Made by a program: the position numbers and the translations under genes
Shown: one piece after another, positions 32,206 through 41,534 of the stretch
How the letters are laid out: each line of letters starts with the position of its first letter
Numbering within the stretch: the first letter of the stretch is position 1
Notes under the pieces: generated by a model
Database searches by the model: none
Told to the model about the DNA's origin: nothing
Seen by the model: the letters and a program-made list of their open reading frames with translations, nothing else
NCBI RefSeq assembly: GCF_001905445.1
Contig: NZ_LIVQ01000005.1
Coordinates: 386,756-450,755, forward strand
DNA from: Streptomyces sp. CB00455
GTDB lineage: Bacteria > Actinomycetota > Actinomycetes > Streptomycetales > Streptomycetaceae
Length of the DNA stretch: 64,000 nucleotides
Reading direction: 5' to 3'

Positions 32206-33432
32206 TCAGAGCGCGGTCGTCGCCAGCGCCGTGCGGGCGTCGATGAAAGCGGCCACCGCACGCTCCACGTCGGCCGTCGAGTGGGCCGCCGAGAGCTGGA
32301 CGCGGATCCGTGCCGCGCCCATCGGCACGACCGGGTAGGAGAAGCCGATCACGTAGACCCCGCGCTCCAGCAGCAGCTCGGCCATCTTCGCCGCCTCGGC
32401 GGCGTCACCGATCATCACCGGGGCGATGGCGTGGTCGCCGGGCAGCACCTCGAAACCGGCCTCGGTCATCTTCGTGCGGAAGAGCGCGGTGTTGGCGGCC
32501 AGCTGCTCACGCAGGTCACCGGCCGACTCCAGCAGGTCGAGGACCTTGAGGGAGGCGGCGGCGATGACGGGGGCGAGGGAGTTGGAGAAGAGGTACGGGC
32601 GCGAACGCTGGCGCAGCAGCTCCACGATCTCGGCGCGCGCCGCGACATAGCCGCCGGAGGCGCCGCCCAGGGCCTTGCCGAGGGTGCCGGTGATGATGTC
32701 GACGCGGTCCATGACGCCGTGCAGCTCGGGGGTGCCGCGGCCGCCGGGGCCCACGAAGCCGACGGCGTGCGAGTCGTCGACCATGACCATGGCGTCGTAG
32801 CGCTCGGCCAGGTCGCAGATCTCCGCGAGCGGCGCGACGTAGCCGTCCATGGAGAAGACGCCGTCGGTGACGATCAGGCGGCGGCGGGCGTCCTGCGCCT
32901 CCTTGAGCCGGGTCTCCAGCTCCGCGAGGTCGCGGTTGGCGTAGCGGTAGCGGCGGGCCTTCGACAGGCGGATGCCGTCGATGATCGAGGCGTGGTTGAG
33001 CGCGTCGGAGATGACCGCGTCCTCGGCGCCGAGGAGGGTTTCGAAGACGCCGCCGTTGGCGTCGAAGCAGGAGGAGTAGAGGATGGTGTCCTCCTGGCCG
33101 AGGAAGGCCGACAGCCGCGCCTCCAGCTCCTTGTGCACCTCCTGCGTCCCGCAGATGAAGCGGACGGAGGCCATGCCGTAGCCCCAGCGGTCCAGCGCGT
33201 CCTTCGCGGCGGCGACGACCTCGGGGTGGTCGGCCAGCCCCAGGTAGTTGTTGGCGCAGAAGTTGAGCACCTCCACTCCGGCCTCCGGCCGGGAGGTGCC
33301 CCCGGCGCCGCCCGAGGTCACGGCGACGGCCGCGTTCTGCGGGGTGCCGATGACGCGCTCGGGCTTGTGCAGGCCGGCGGCGCGGATCTCGTCGAGGGTG
33401 GAGCGCAGGTCCTCGCGTACGGACTCGAACAT
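32206..33432 (-). CDS. kbl: Glycine C-acetyltransferase (2-amino-3-ketobutyrate CoA ligase)
   Basis: A 408-residue PLP enzyme of the alpha-oxoamine synthase family. It converts 2-amino-3-oxobutyrate and CoA to glycine and acetyl-CoA, the second step of threonine degradation. Seen: NFCANNYLGLADHPEV, VDDSHAVGFVGPGGRG (PLP aspartate/histidine) and TLGKALGGASGGY with the Schiff-base lysine. It follows tdh by 121 bp on the same strand; product and order match the tdh-kbl pathway. It is slightly longer than the E. coli enzyme because of an Ala/Gly-rich stretch near residue 40. Confidence 0.95.
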   Translation of the reverse strand: MFESVREDLRSTLDEIRAAGLHKPERVIGTPQNAAVAVTSGGAGGTSRPEAGVEVLNFCANNYLGLADHPEVVAAAKDALDRWGYGMASVRFICGTQEVHKELEARLSAFLGQEDTILYSSCFDANGGVFETLLGAEDAVISDALNHASIIDGIRLSKARRYRYANRDLAELETRLKEAQDARRRLIVTDGVFSMDGYVAPLAEICDLAERYDAMVMVDDSHAVGFVGPGGRGTPELHGVMDRVDIITGTLGKALGGASGGYVAARAEIVELLRQRSRPYLFSNSLAPVIAAASLKVLDLLESAGDLREQLAANTALFRTKMTEAGFEVLPGDHAIAPVMIGDAAEAAKMAELLLERGVYVIGFSYPVVPMGAARIRVQLSAAHSTADVERAVAAFIDARTALATTAL

Positions 33433-33553
33433 GGTGCGGTTCTCCTTGTGCGGCGGAGGCGGACGAGGGGGCCGGGCCCCGCGGAGGGGGAGGGTGTGCG
33501 GGGCCCGGCCGGGGAGAGGTGGTCTGTGCGGCCCGGGAGGGGGCGGCGGGTCG

Positions 33554-34582
33554 TTACGCCGTCCAGTCCAGGATGATCTTGCCGCTCCTGGCGGTGGACG
33601 CCTCGTCGAAGGCCGCCTCGAAGTCGCGGTGCGAGTAGCGGCCGGTGATGACCGGGCCGAGGTCGAGCCCGCCCTCCAGCAGCACCGTCATCGCGTACCA
33701 GGTCTCGAACATCTCGCGTCCGTAGATGCCCTTGATGGTGATCATCGAGGTGACGACCTTGGCCCAGTCCACGGGGAACTCCTGCGCGGGCAGGCCCAGC
33801 ATGGCGATGCGGCCGCCGTGCGTCATGTTGTCGATCATCTCGCGCATGGCCTCGGGGCGGCCGGACATCTCCAGGCCGATGTCGAAGCCCTCGCGCAGGC
33901 CGAGGGAGAGCTGCGCGTCGGCGATGGAGGACTCTGCGACGTTCACCGCGAGCGTGGCGCCCGCCTTGCGGGCGATCTCCAGCCGCTCGGGGCTGACGTC
34001 GGTGATGACGACGTTGCGCGCACCGGCGTGCCGGGCCACGGCCGCCGCCATGATCCCGATCGGTCCGGCGCCGGTGATCAGGACGTCCTCACCGACGAGG
34101 GGGAAGGACAGCGCGGTGTGCACGGCGTTGCCGAACGGGTCGAAGATCGCCGCGACGTCCAGGTCCACCGCGGTCCGGTGGACCCACACGTTCTGCGCGG
34201 GAAGGACCACGTACTCGGCGAAGGCGCCGTCCCGGCCGACCCCGAGGCCGATCGTGCTGCGGCACAGGTGGCGGCGCCCGGCCAGACAGTTGCGGCACCG
34301 GCCGCACACCAGGTGTCCCTCGCCGCTGACCAGGGCGCCGATCTCGATGTCACGGACGTCCGCGCCGAGGGCGGCGACCTCGCCGACGAACTCGTGGCCG
34401 AGGACCAGCGGGGTCTTGACCGCACCCTGCGCCCAGCCGTCCCAGGCGCGGATGTGGAGGTCGGTTCCGCAGATGCCGGTGCGCAGCACCTTGATCAGCA
34501 CATCGCCGGGACCGTACTCGGGCTCGGGGACGTCCATGAGCCACAGCCCGGGCTCGGCCTTGTGCTTGACGAGTGCCTTCAT
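33554..34582 (-). CDS. tdh: L-threonine 3-dehydrogenase
   Basis: A 342-residue zinc alcohol-dehydrogenase-type enzyme oxidising L-threonine to 2-amino-3-oxobutyrate with NAD+. It shows GICGTDLHI and LGHEFVGEV (catalytic zinc), four cysteines in CGRCRNCLAGRRHLC (structural zinc), GAGPIGIM (NAD site) and the Tdh-typical FDPFGNAVHTAL. Start ATG 34580-34582. It is first in the tdh-kbl operon; a gap of 220 bp separates it from the divergent esterase gene. Confidence 0.95.
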   Translation of the reverse strand: MKALVKHKAEPGLWLMDVPEPEYGPGDVLIKVLRTGICGTDLHIRAWDGWAQGAVKTPLVLGHEFVGEVAALGADVRDIEIGALVSGEGHLVCGRCRNCLAGRRHLCRSTIGLGVGRDGAFAEYVVLPAQNVWVHRTAVDLDVAAIFDPFGNAVHTALSFPLVGEDVLITGAGPIGIMAAAVARHAGARNVVITDVSPERLEIARKAGATLAVNVAESSIADAQLSLGLREGFDIGLEMSGRPEAMREMIDNMTHGGRIAMLGLPAQEFPVDWAKVVTSMITIKGIYGREMFETWYAMTVLLEGGLDLGPVITGRYSHRDFEAAFDEASTARSGKIILDWTA

Positions 34583-34802
34583 GGGGGTGGCTCCAGGCAT
34601 GCCGAAGGAGGCGCCGCGCGCGCGGGGGCGCGGTCGGCGTCGGTGACGGTGACCAATCTGCCGAGCGGCGCGGTGATCAGTCCATCGAGACTTTCTTAAG
34701 CGGGTCGACAGCCCAGCTTCACGCCTATGCTCCTCACCTGACGGGGCAGGGCCGGGCCGGTTGCGGACCGGATGGGGACCGGGGAACGGGGAGGTGAGGG
34801 GC

Positions 34803-35711
34803 GTGCCGAGTCTGCGCAGCAGGGCGCTGTCGGCGGCGCTGATCGCGGCGGGACGGCGAAGACGGTTCGAGAGCGCCGAGGCGGTGCGGACACGGGTGGC
34901 CCGGTCGGCGCGACGCCCCGCCTCCCACCTGCCGCCGCGCTCGCTGGGCCGGGTCGCGGACATCTCGCGGACCTTCGTCGGGGCCTGGCCGGTGTACGAC
35001 GTCTGCCCGCAGGGCGCCGAACCGGCCGCCCGGGTGCTGTACGTGCACGGCGGCGGATACGTCGACGAACTGGTGCGCACGCACTGGGCGATGGTCCGGA
35101 CCCTGGTGACGCGGGCGGGGGCGCGGGTCGTCGTACCGGCGTACGTCCTCGCGCCGCGCGGGACCGCCGACCGGACGGTCCCGGCCGCCGCGGACCTGCT
35201 CAGCGGCCTGATCGCGAGCGGCGGCGCGGGCGGGACCGTGCTCATCGGGGATTCGGCCGGGGCCGGGCTGGCGCTGGCCGCCGCGCAGCGGCTGCGCGAC
35301 CGCACCGGGGCGCAGCCGTCCCGGATCGTGCTGATCTCACCCTGGCTGGACGTGACGATGAGCCATCCGGACCAGGCGGGCCTGGAGGCGGCCGACCCGA
35401 TGCTGGCCCGCCCGGGACTGCGGGAGGCCGGCCGGCTGTACGCGGGAACCCTGACCTGCGACGATCCCCGAGTGAGCCCGCTGCGCGGGTCCTTCGGGGG
35501 ACTGGCGCCCCTGACGGTGTTCACCGGGACCCGGGACGTGCTGAGCACGGACAGCAGGGAACTGCTGGGCCGCGCCCGCGCGGCGGGGGTGGAAGTGGAG
35601 TTCCACGAGGAAGCGGGACTGCCGCACGCCTACCCGCTGCTGCCGCTCCCGGAGGGCCGGGCGGCGCGCGACCGGATCGTCGAGCTGATCCGGTCCGCGG
35701 TGGATCTGTGA
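34803..35711 (+). CDS. Alpha/beta hydrolase, hormone-sensitive-lipase-type esterase
   Basis: A 302-residue esterase. YVHGGGYVDE holds the HGGG oxyanion motif and IGDSAGAGLAL the nucleophilic serine (GDSAG). The acidic residue is in FTGTRDVLSTD and the histidine in GLPHAYPL. It probably hydrolyses small acyl esters in the cytoplasm. GTG 34803 is preceded by GGGGAGGTG at about 8 bases; GTG 34794 in frame is an alternative. It is divergent from tdh and converges on the methyltransferase gene. Confidence 0.87.
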   Translation: MPSLRSRALSAALIAAGRRRRFESAEAVRTRVARSARRPASHLPPRSLGRVADISRTFVGAWPVYDVCPQGAEPAARVLYVHGGGYVDELVRTHWAMVRTLVTRAGARVVVPAYVLAPRGTADRTVPAAADLLSGLIASGGAGGTVLIGDSAGAGLALAAAQRLRDRTGAQPSRIVLISPWLDVTMSHPDQAGLEAADPMLARPGLREAGRLYAGTLTCDDPRVSPLRGSFGGLAPLTVFTGTRDVLSTDSRELLGRARAAGVEVEFHEEAGLPHAYPLLPLPEGRAARDRIVELIRSAVDL

Positions 35712-35753
35712 CGAGCCGCCGCCGCCACCGGGCCCGGCCTTGCGGCCACACCC

Positions 35754-36491
35754 CTAGGCCACGCAGGTCATCAGCGAGCTGATCGGCCAGGCGCGGTACG
35801 CCGTCCAGTAGGCCTCGTCGCGTACGGGATCGGCGGGCGGCGTCCGGTTCGGCTGCCAGCCGACGGTGGTGAAGCCCGCCTCGACGGCCGCTTCGGCGAG
35901 GTCGGCGTGGGCCCACTCGCGGAACTCGAAGGGCACCGGCGGGTCGGTCAGGAAGTGCGCCTTCAGCAGCGGCGCGTCACCCTCCGGGACCCGGTCGAGG
36001 ATGCGGACCCCGTACGGCGACCAGTCCACGCGGGGGAACGCCCCGGCGTTGGGCACGATGGCGAGCAGTCGCCCGCCGGGGCGCAGGCTGGCGCGGACGG
36101 ACCGCAGCATCGCGTGCAGCGCCCCGCGGTCGGAGGTGTGGTTGAAGGGGTAGGCGGCGGTGGCGAGGTCGAAGGGCCCGAGGCCGGGCAGGCCGTCGTG
36201 GTCGGTGACGTGGTACTCGATGTCCGGCCGGTCCGGCTCCGCCCCGTGGGCGCGGGCCAGCCTGATCACTTCTTCCGAGATGTCCACGCCGACGGCCCGC
36301 CGGGCACCGCCGCGGGCCAGCAGCCGGGTGTTGTAGCCGTACCCGCAGGCCAGGTCGAGGGTGTCGAGGCCGCGGACGCCGCCGAGCGCGTCGAGGGCGC
36401 CGTGCAGGGTGTAGGTGTCGGCCGCCGAGAAGGCCGCCGTGGTCTTCGACTCCGCGTAGCGCTCGCCGAGGGTGTCGTACTGGAACCGCAT
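35754..36491 (-). CDS. Class I SAM-dependent methyltransferase
   Basis: A 245-residue methyltransferase. LDLACGYGYNTRLLARGG is motif I (SAM glycine-rich loop), AVGVDISEEVIRLA is motif II, FDLATAAYPFNHT is post-motif II, and LRPGGRLLAIVPNAG motif III. The N-terminal FQYDTLGERYAESKTTAAFS resembles ToxA/PlaM-like small-molecule methyltransferases. The substrate is unknown. Start ATG 36489-36491, with the LysR gene 86 bp upstream on the same strand, so it could be co-transcribed with the regulator. Confidence 0.85.
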   Translation of the reverse strand: MRFQYDTLGERYAESKTTAAFSAADTYTLHGALDALGGVRGLDTLDLACGYGYNTRLLARGGARRAVGVDISEEVIRLARAHGAEPDRPDIEYHVTDHDGLPGLGPFDLATAAYPFNHTSDRGALHAMLRSVRASLRPGGRLLAIVPNAGAFPRVDWSPYGVRILDRVPEGDAPLLKAHFLTDPPVPFEFREWAHADLAEAAVEAGFTTVGWQPNRTPPADPVRDEAYWTAYRAWPISSLMTCVA

Positions 36492-36577
36492 GCTCTGCCT
36501 TCCGGTGGCCCGCCGGGGGTGTGGGACGCGTGCGTATCGTGCCCCGGTCGCCTCCCGGCCGTACTGACGGCCGGTCC

Positions 36578-37525
36578 CTACGTCCCCCGGACGGGGGAAG
36601 CGGTCGGCCCATCGCCGCCCTTCGGGACGAGTTCGCGGGCGCAGCCGCGCAGCCATGCGTGCGCCGGGTCGGCGTCGTGCCGCGGGTGCCAGGCCATCCC
36701 GAAGGGCACCGCGGGCAGGTCGAGCGGGATCTCGAAGGTCTCCAGCCCGAGGGCCGCGGCGAGCGGGACGGTCTGGGTGGTGAGCAGTCCGACGAGGTCG
36801 CTCTCGCGCAGCACGAACAGGGAGGCGGGGAAGGTGCCCACGCTGCCCACCACCCGCCGGGCCAGGCCCTGTTCGGCGAGGGCGGCGTCCACGGGGCCCT
36901 CGAGCCGGCCGCGGCGGGACACGATCAGGTGGTCGGCGGCGGCGAAGCGGCCGGCCGTGACGCGGCCGCGGAGCAGCGGGTGGCCGCCGCGGACGACGGC
37001 GAGCATCCGGTCCTCGGCGAGGTGCTCGACGCGGACCTCGGGGGAACGGGTGTCGACGACGCCGAGTTCCAGATCGGCGACGCCCTCGCGCAGGGCGGGT
37101 ACGTCCACGTGGCTCTCCCCCAGGAAGCGCAACCGCACCCCGGGCGCCTCCCGGGTCACCCGGGCGAGCAGGCCGGGCCCGTGCACGGCGGTGAAGGCGT
37201 CGTTCGTCAGCACGGTGAAGGTGCGCGTGAGCGTCGGGAGGTCCACCTCGCCGCCGGCCAGGAAGAGGGCTCTGGCCCGCTCCACGACGGCCCGTACCTC
37301 GCCCTGGACGGCCAGGGCGTGCGGGGTGGGGACCATCGCCCGTCCGGCCCGGACCAGTACGGGGTCCCCGAGGGCCTTGCGGATCCGGCCGAGGGTGCGG
37401 CTCATGGCGGGCTCGGAGAGGTGCAGTCGGGCCGCCGCCCGGGACACGCTCGCCTCTTCCAGCAGGACGTCGAGCGCGACGAGCAGGTTGAGGTCCAGCC
37501 CGGATCCGGATTGCGTCACACGCAT
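36578..37525 (-). CDS. LysR-family transcriptional regulator
   Basis: A 315-residue LysR protein with LDLNLLVALDVLLEEASVSRAAARLHLSEPAMSRTLGRIR as a NodD/PcpR-like HTH, then an effector domain (FTVLTNDAFTAVHGPGL). It is divergent from the MFS exporter across 293 bp, the classic arrangement for a regulator that turns on an efflux pump in response to a ligand. Start ATG 37523-37525. Confidence 0.9.
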   Translation of the reverse strand: MRVTQSGSGLDLNLLVALDVLLEEASVSRAAARLHLSEPAMSRTLGRIRKALGDPVLVRAGRAMVPTPHALAVQGEVRAVVERARALFLAGGEVDLPTLTRTFTVLTNDAFTAVHGPGLLARVTREAPGVRLRFLGESHVDVPALREGVADLELGVVDTRSPEVRVEHLAEDRMLAVVRGGHPLLRGRVTAGRFAAADHLIVSRRGRLEGPVDAALAEQGLARRVVGSVGTFPASLFVLRESDLVGLLTTQTVPLAAALGLETFEIPLDLPAVPFGMAWHPRHDADPAHAWLRGCARELVPKGGDGPTASPVRGT

Positions 37526-37633
37526 TCATCCCTTGCGGAACTTGCACTGGAAAGCAGGTCACGTCAACTCTACGGTGGTGCCGGGGGGATGGCCCGCCCC
37601 GGCACCCCGGCCGCCCCCGCCGCGCCGGCCGAC

Positions 37634-37773
37634 GCGGACGGGAACGCGGAAGCGGACGGGAACGCGGACGGGAACGCGACCGCGCGACCGCGGACGGCAA
37701 CGCGAAACGCAGCGCGGACGCCGACCCCACGCCAGCGCGACACGTAACACGTCACCGCGTCACCACGTCACCC
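37634..37773. repeat. Direct repeats in LysR/MFS intergenic region
   Basis: GCGGACGGGAAC occurs at 37634, 37652 and 37664, with GCGGACGGCAAC at 37690. Further right, CGTCACCN is repeated three times in tandem at 37750-37773, after a related CGTAACA. Both arrays lie within the divergent promoter region of the MFS gene and could be regulator sites or simple slippage repeats. Confidence 0.5.
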
Positions 37774-37818
37774 GGCCCCACGCCCACACGTCAGCACCGA
37801 CGACTCCGAGGAGGAGCC

Positions 37819-39330
37819 GTGCTCCGCCATGCCCGCACACCCCGCCCCGACGCCCCCGCGCCGCCGCCGACCCCGAACCCGACACCGACCCCGCCCCCGA
37901 CCCGGGCCACCCTCACCCGGCCCGCCCTGCTCGTCCTGTGCGCCTGCGTGCTGGTCGCGCAGGGCATGGTCGCCGCCGTCAACCTGCTGATCCCCCAGCT
38001 CGCCGCCTCCACCCTGCGGCCGGACCCCGGCCAGTTGCTGTGGGCGGTCGACGCCTACGTCATCGTCTTCGCCGCCCTGCTGATCCCGGCCGGCGCCCTC
38101 GGCGACCGCTACGGCCGCAAGGGGGCCCTGCTGGCCGGGCTCGGCCTGTTCGCCACAGGCGGCGCGGTCAGCGCCCTGGCCACCGCCCCGGCCGTGCTGA
38201 TCGCCGGACGGGGCCTGTGCGGAGTGGGCGCCGCCCTGATCATGCCCGCCACCATGTCCATCCTGGTGCACCTGAGCCCGCCGCAGCGGCGCGGCCAGGC
38301 CCTGGCCACCTGGACGCTGGCCGCCGGCCTCGGGGGCCTGGCGGGCAATGTGGGCGGCGGCCTGGCCGGGGAGTTCCTCACCTGGCGCGCTCTGTTCTGG
38401 GCCGTCGTCCCGCTCGGCGCGCTCCTCGCGGCGGCGGTGGCCCGCACGGTCCCCCGCACCCCGTCACGGCCCGACGCCGCCGTCGACCCGATGGGGGCGG
38501 TCCTGCTGGCCGGGGCGCTGTTCGCCGTGGTCTACGGGATCATCGAAGGGCCCTCCTACGGCTGGGGGTCCGTGCGGGTGCTGGGGGCCTTCGGCGCCGG
38601 GGCCGGGCTGCTGGCGGCCTTCACGCTGCACGGCCTGCGCACCGCCCGCCCGCTCCTTGATCCGCGCGTCTTCGCCTCGCGCCGGCTGCGCGCCGGGGCG
38701 CTCGGGATCGGCACCGGCTTCTTCGGGCTCTTCGCCCTGTTCTTCGTCAACGCCCAGTACCTCCAGTACGCGAAGGGGTTCTCACCCGCCGAGACGGGAC
38801 TCGCGATCGTCCCGCTGACCATCGGCATGGCCCTGGTGCCCCGTTTCGGAGCCCGCCTCCAGGAGCGCACCGGCCCCCGGCTGCCGGTAGGCGCCGGGCT
38901 CGGCCTGATCGGGGCGGGGCTCCTGCTGGTCTCCACCGCCGACGCGGGCACCCCGTACGCCGTCTACGCGCTCTACCTGCTGGTGCTGTCCGTCGGCACC
39001 GGGCTGTGCGCGCCGTCGCTGACCCTGACGGTGGTCGCCGAGCTGCCCGCGCACCAGGCCGGGCTCGGCTCCGGGCTCAACACGGCGGCCCGCGAGATCG
39101 GCGCCGCGCTGGGCGTGGCGGTGGTCGGCACCGTACTGGCCTCCCGCTTCCCCGGCGCCCCGGGGGATCCGGGGCAGGTCGCCGCCTTCACGGACGCGAT
39201 GGGGACGGCCCTGCGCGCGGTGGCCTGCGTGGTGCTGCTCGTCTCCGCCGCGGTGGTGGCCGGGTACCGCGCTCCGGGGCGCGGCGGCCGCGGCCGGGAT
39301 GCAGCGACCGCCGTCGAGGGCGCATCCTGA
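37819..39330 (+). CDS. MFS drug:H+ antiporter (DHA2, 14-TM)
   Basis: A 503-residue multidrug exporter. The loop motif GDRYGRKGALLAG (motif A), RGLCGVGAALIMPATMSIL (motif C region) and about fourteen hydrophobic segments place it in the EmrB/QacA-type DHA2 family. The first 35 residues are proline/threonine-rich and cytoplasmic. GTG 37819 has GAGGAGGAG just upstream. Its divergence from a LysR gene suggests induced efflux of a toxic compound. Confidence 0.9.
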   Translation: MLRHARTPRPDAPAPPPTPNPTPTPPPTRATLTRPALLVLCACVLVAQGMVAAVNLLIPQLAASTLRPDPGQLLWAVDAYVIVFAALLIPAGALGDRYGRKGALLAGLGLFATGGAVSALATAPAVLIAGRGLCGVGAALIMPATMSILVHLSPPQRRGQALATWTLAAGLGGLAGNVGGGLAGEFLTWRALFWAVVPLGALLAAAVARTVPRTPSRPDAAVDPMGAVLLAGALFAVVYGIIEGPSYGWGSVRVLGAFGAGAGLLAAFTLHGLRTARPLLDPRVFASRRLRAGALGIGTGFFGLFALFFVNAQYLQYAKGFSPAETGLAIVPLTIGMALVPRFGARLQERTGPRLPVGAGLGLIGAGLLLVSTADAGTPYAVYALYLLVLSVGTGLCAPSLTLTVVAELPAHQAGLGSGLNTAAREIGAALGVAVVGTVLASRFPGAPGDPGQVAAFTDAMGTALRAVACVVLLVSAAVVAGYRAPGRGGRGRDAATAVEGAS

Positions 39331-39334
39331 CGGT

Positions 39335-41458
39335 GTGACGGCGAGACCGGACAGCGGCGGCCCCGACCCGGGCGCCCTGGCCCGGGTGCTCGCCCGGACC
39401 TGTGTCGACGCGGTGGCGGCCGTGGGCGGGTACGCGGGGGGTGTGTACCTGCGTTCCCGCAGCGAGGGCCTGCTCCGGATGGCCGTGCTCACGGGGCTTC
39501 CCGGGCCGCTGTTCCGGCCCTGGTGGCGGATGCACGCGAACCGGCCCTACCCGGTGGCGGAGGCCTACCGTTCGGGCCAGTCCGTCCACCTCGCCGACGC
39601 GGAGTCGGCCATGCGCCTCTACCCGCAGCTGATGGCGGGGCTGCCCTTCCCCTTCGCTTCGCTGTACGAGCCGGTGGTGCACGGCACCGAACGGTTCGGT
39701 GTCCTGCTGGTGCTGCGGACGGCGACCCCGGGCGTCCCGGTCGGGGCGGTGGACCGCGAGCGGCTCCGCGGGGCGGCCGGCCGCCTCGCCGGCGAGCTGG
39801 CGGCGCTGGTGGCGTCCGGGGCCCCGGTGCTCTGGGAGGGCGACCCGGTGTGCGTGCGGGTGCCCGCGCCGGCCGCGGGCGCCCGGGAGACCCTGGACCG
39901 GCTGGCGGAGGCGGTGCTGTCCGTGGACCGGCAGGGGCTGGTCGCCTTCGCCAACCGGGCCGCCGAGGACCTGGTGGGGCCCGCGGGGCCGAAGCTGCCG
40001 GGGCGCGTCCTGTGGGAGGCCCTGCCCTGGCTCGCACATCCTGCCTACGAGGACCACTTCCGGGCCGTCTTCATGTCCTCGGAGCCGGTGCACTTCGCGG
40101 CCCGGCGCGGCACGCCCCCGCCCGGCGAGTGGCTGTCGGTGGGCCTGTACCCCGGCGCCGACGGGGTGACCGTGACCATCGGCGCCACCGCGAAGCGCGC
40201 CTACGCGCCCGCCCCGGTGGTCCGGCCGGCGAGCGCGGGCCTGGGGTCGCCCGCCGACCGTGCCTCCGCGCTGTACCGGCCGGTGGCGCTGGCCATCGCG
40301 CTGACCGAGGCGGTCACCGCCCGGCAGGTCTCGGCGGTGGTCACCGAGGAGCTGCTGCCGGCCTTCGGCGGCCGCCAGCTGGCCATCTACCTGCTGGACG
40401 AGCGCCACCTCCACCTGGCCTGGGAGACCGGATTCCCCCGGGGCTTCCTGCGCCCCTTCGACGGTGTCGCACTGGACGCGCGCCTGCCGGGCGTGGAGAC
40501 CCTGACCTCGGGCCGGGCGCTGTTCTTCGAGTCGATGCAGCACCTCGCCGCCGCCTACCCGGGCATCCCGCTCGACGCCGACGTCGGCGCCCGCGCCTTC
40601 CTGCCCCTCATCGCCTCGGGCCGCCCGGTCGGCTCGTGCATCCTCGGCTTCGACACGCCGCGCGGCTTCAGTCCGGAGGAGCGGACGGTGCTGACCGCGC
40701 TGGCGGGACTGATCGCGCAGGCGCTGGAGCGGGCGCGGCGCTACGACAGCGAGGCGGCGCTCGCCCGGGGCCTCCAGGCGGCCCTGCTGCCGCAGCGGCT
40801 GCCGGTGCGCGAACACGTGACCACGGTGGGCCGCTATCTGCCCGGCACCCAGGGCATGGACGTGGGCGGCGACTGGTACGACGTCATCGAGACCGGCGGG
40901 GGACGCCTGGCCCTCGTCATCGGGGACGTCCAGGGGCACGGCGTGGCGGCCGCGGCGACCATGGGCCAACTGCGCAGCGCGGTCAGGGCGTTCGCGGTGA
41001 CCGGCAGTACTCCGGACCAGGTGATGGGTGGCACCAACCAGCTGCTCATCGACCTGGACCCGGGCCAGTTCGCCAGCTGCTGCTACGTGCTGCTCGACCC
41101 GGCGTCGGGCGTCGTGCGGGCCGTCCGGGCGGGGCACCCGCAGCCGCTGCTGCGCCGTCCCGACGGCCGCACCGACGTGCTGGACCTGGCGGGCGGGGTG
41201 GTGCTCGGCATCGACCCGCAGGCCACGTACCCGGTCACCGAACTGCGGCTGGAGACGGGCTCGGTGCTCGCCCTGTACACGGACGGCCTGGTGGAGAAGC
41301 CGGGCACCGACATCGACGTCGGGGTGGAACGGCTGCGGGCGGCGCTGGCCGCCGCGCGGCCCGTACCGCTGACCGAGACGGCGGACCGGCTGATCACCGA
41401 CGCCGGCGGCGCCGACCGGCCGGACGACATCGCCCTGCTGCTGGCGTCCCGCACGTAG
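39335..41458 (+). CDS. PAS/GAF-domain PP2C (SpoIIE-type) phosphatase
   Basis: A 707-residue regulator. An N-terminal GAF-like domain is followed by a PAS domain (ETLDRLAEAVLSVDRQGLVAFANRAAEDLVG), a second GAF (about 310-480) and a C-terminal PP2C phosphatase with GGDWYDVI, GDVQGHGVAAAA, TDGLVEKPG and ADRPDDIALLL supplying the Mn/Mg aspartates. Such proteins dephosphorylate anti-anti-sigma factors to control stress sigma factors in Streptomyces. It begins at GTG 39335, four bases after the MFS stop, so it may be translated from the same transcript. It lacks an obvious kinase domain. Confidence 0.88.
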   Translation: MTARPDSGGPDPGALARVLARTCVDAVAAVGGYAGGVYLRSRSEGLLRMAVLTGLPGPLFRPWWRMHANRPYPVAEAYRSGQSVHLADAESAMRLYPQLMAGLPFPFASLYEPVVHGTERFGVLLVLRTATPGVPVGAVDRERLRGAAGRLAGELAALVASGAPVLWEGDPVCVRVPAPAAGARETLDRLAEAVLSVDRQGLVAFANRAAEDLVGPAGPKLPGRVLWEALPWLAHPAYEDHFRAVFMSSEPVHFAARRGTPPPGEWLSVGLYPGADGVTVTIGATAKRAYAPAPVVRPASAGLGSPADRASALYRPVALAIALTEAVTARQVSAVVTEELLPAFGGRQLAIYLLDERHLHLAWETGFPRGFLRPFDGVALDARLPGVETLTSGRALFFESMQHLAAAYPGIPLDADVGARAFLPLIASGRPVGSCILGFDTPRGFSPEERTVLTALAGLIAQALERARRYDSEAALARGLQAALLPQRLPVREHVTTVGRYLPGTQGMDVGGDWYDVIETGGGRLALVIGDVQGHGVAAAATMGQLRSAVRAFAVTGSTPDQVMGGTNQLLIDLDPGQFASCCYVLLDPASGVVRAVRAGHPQPLLRRPDGRTDVLDLAGGVVLGIDPQATYPVTELRLETGSVLALYTDGLVEKPGTDIDVGVERLRAALAAARPVPLTETADRLITDAGGADRPDDIALLLASRT

Positions 41459-41459
41459 G

Positions 41460-41517
41460 GCGGGCCGGTGCCCGGCCCGCCGCGGGGGCGGCCGGGGCCG
41501 CGCCGGCCGCCCCCGCG
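41460..41517. terminator. Two back-to-back hairpins between converging genes
   Basis: GCGGGCCGG/CCGGCCCGC (41460-41468 and 41472-41480, 9-bp stem) is immediately followed by a 15-bp stem, 41481-41495 with 41503-41517, loop GGCCGCG. It ends the PP2C gene and, reading left, the VOC gene. Confidence 0.75.
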
Positions 41518-41534
41518 TACGCCGCAGGACGCCG

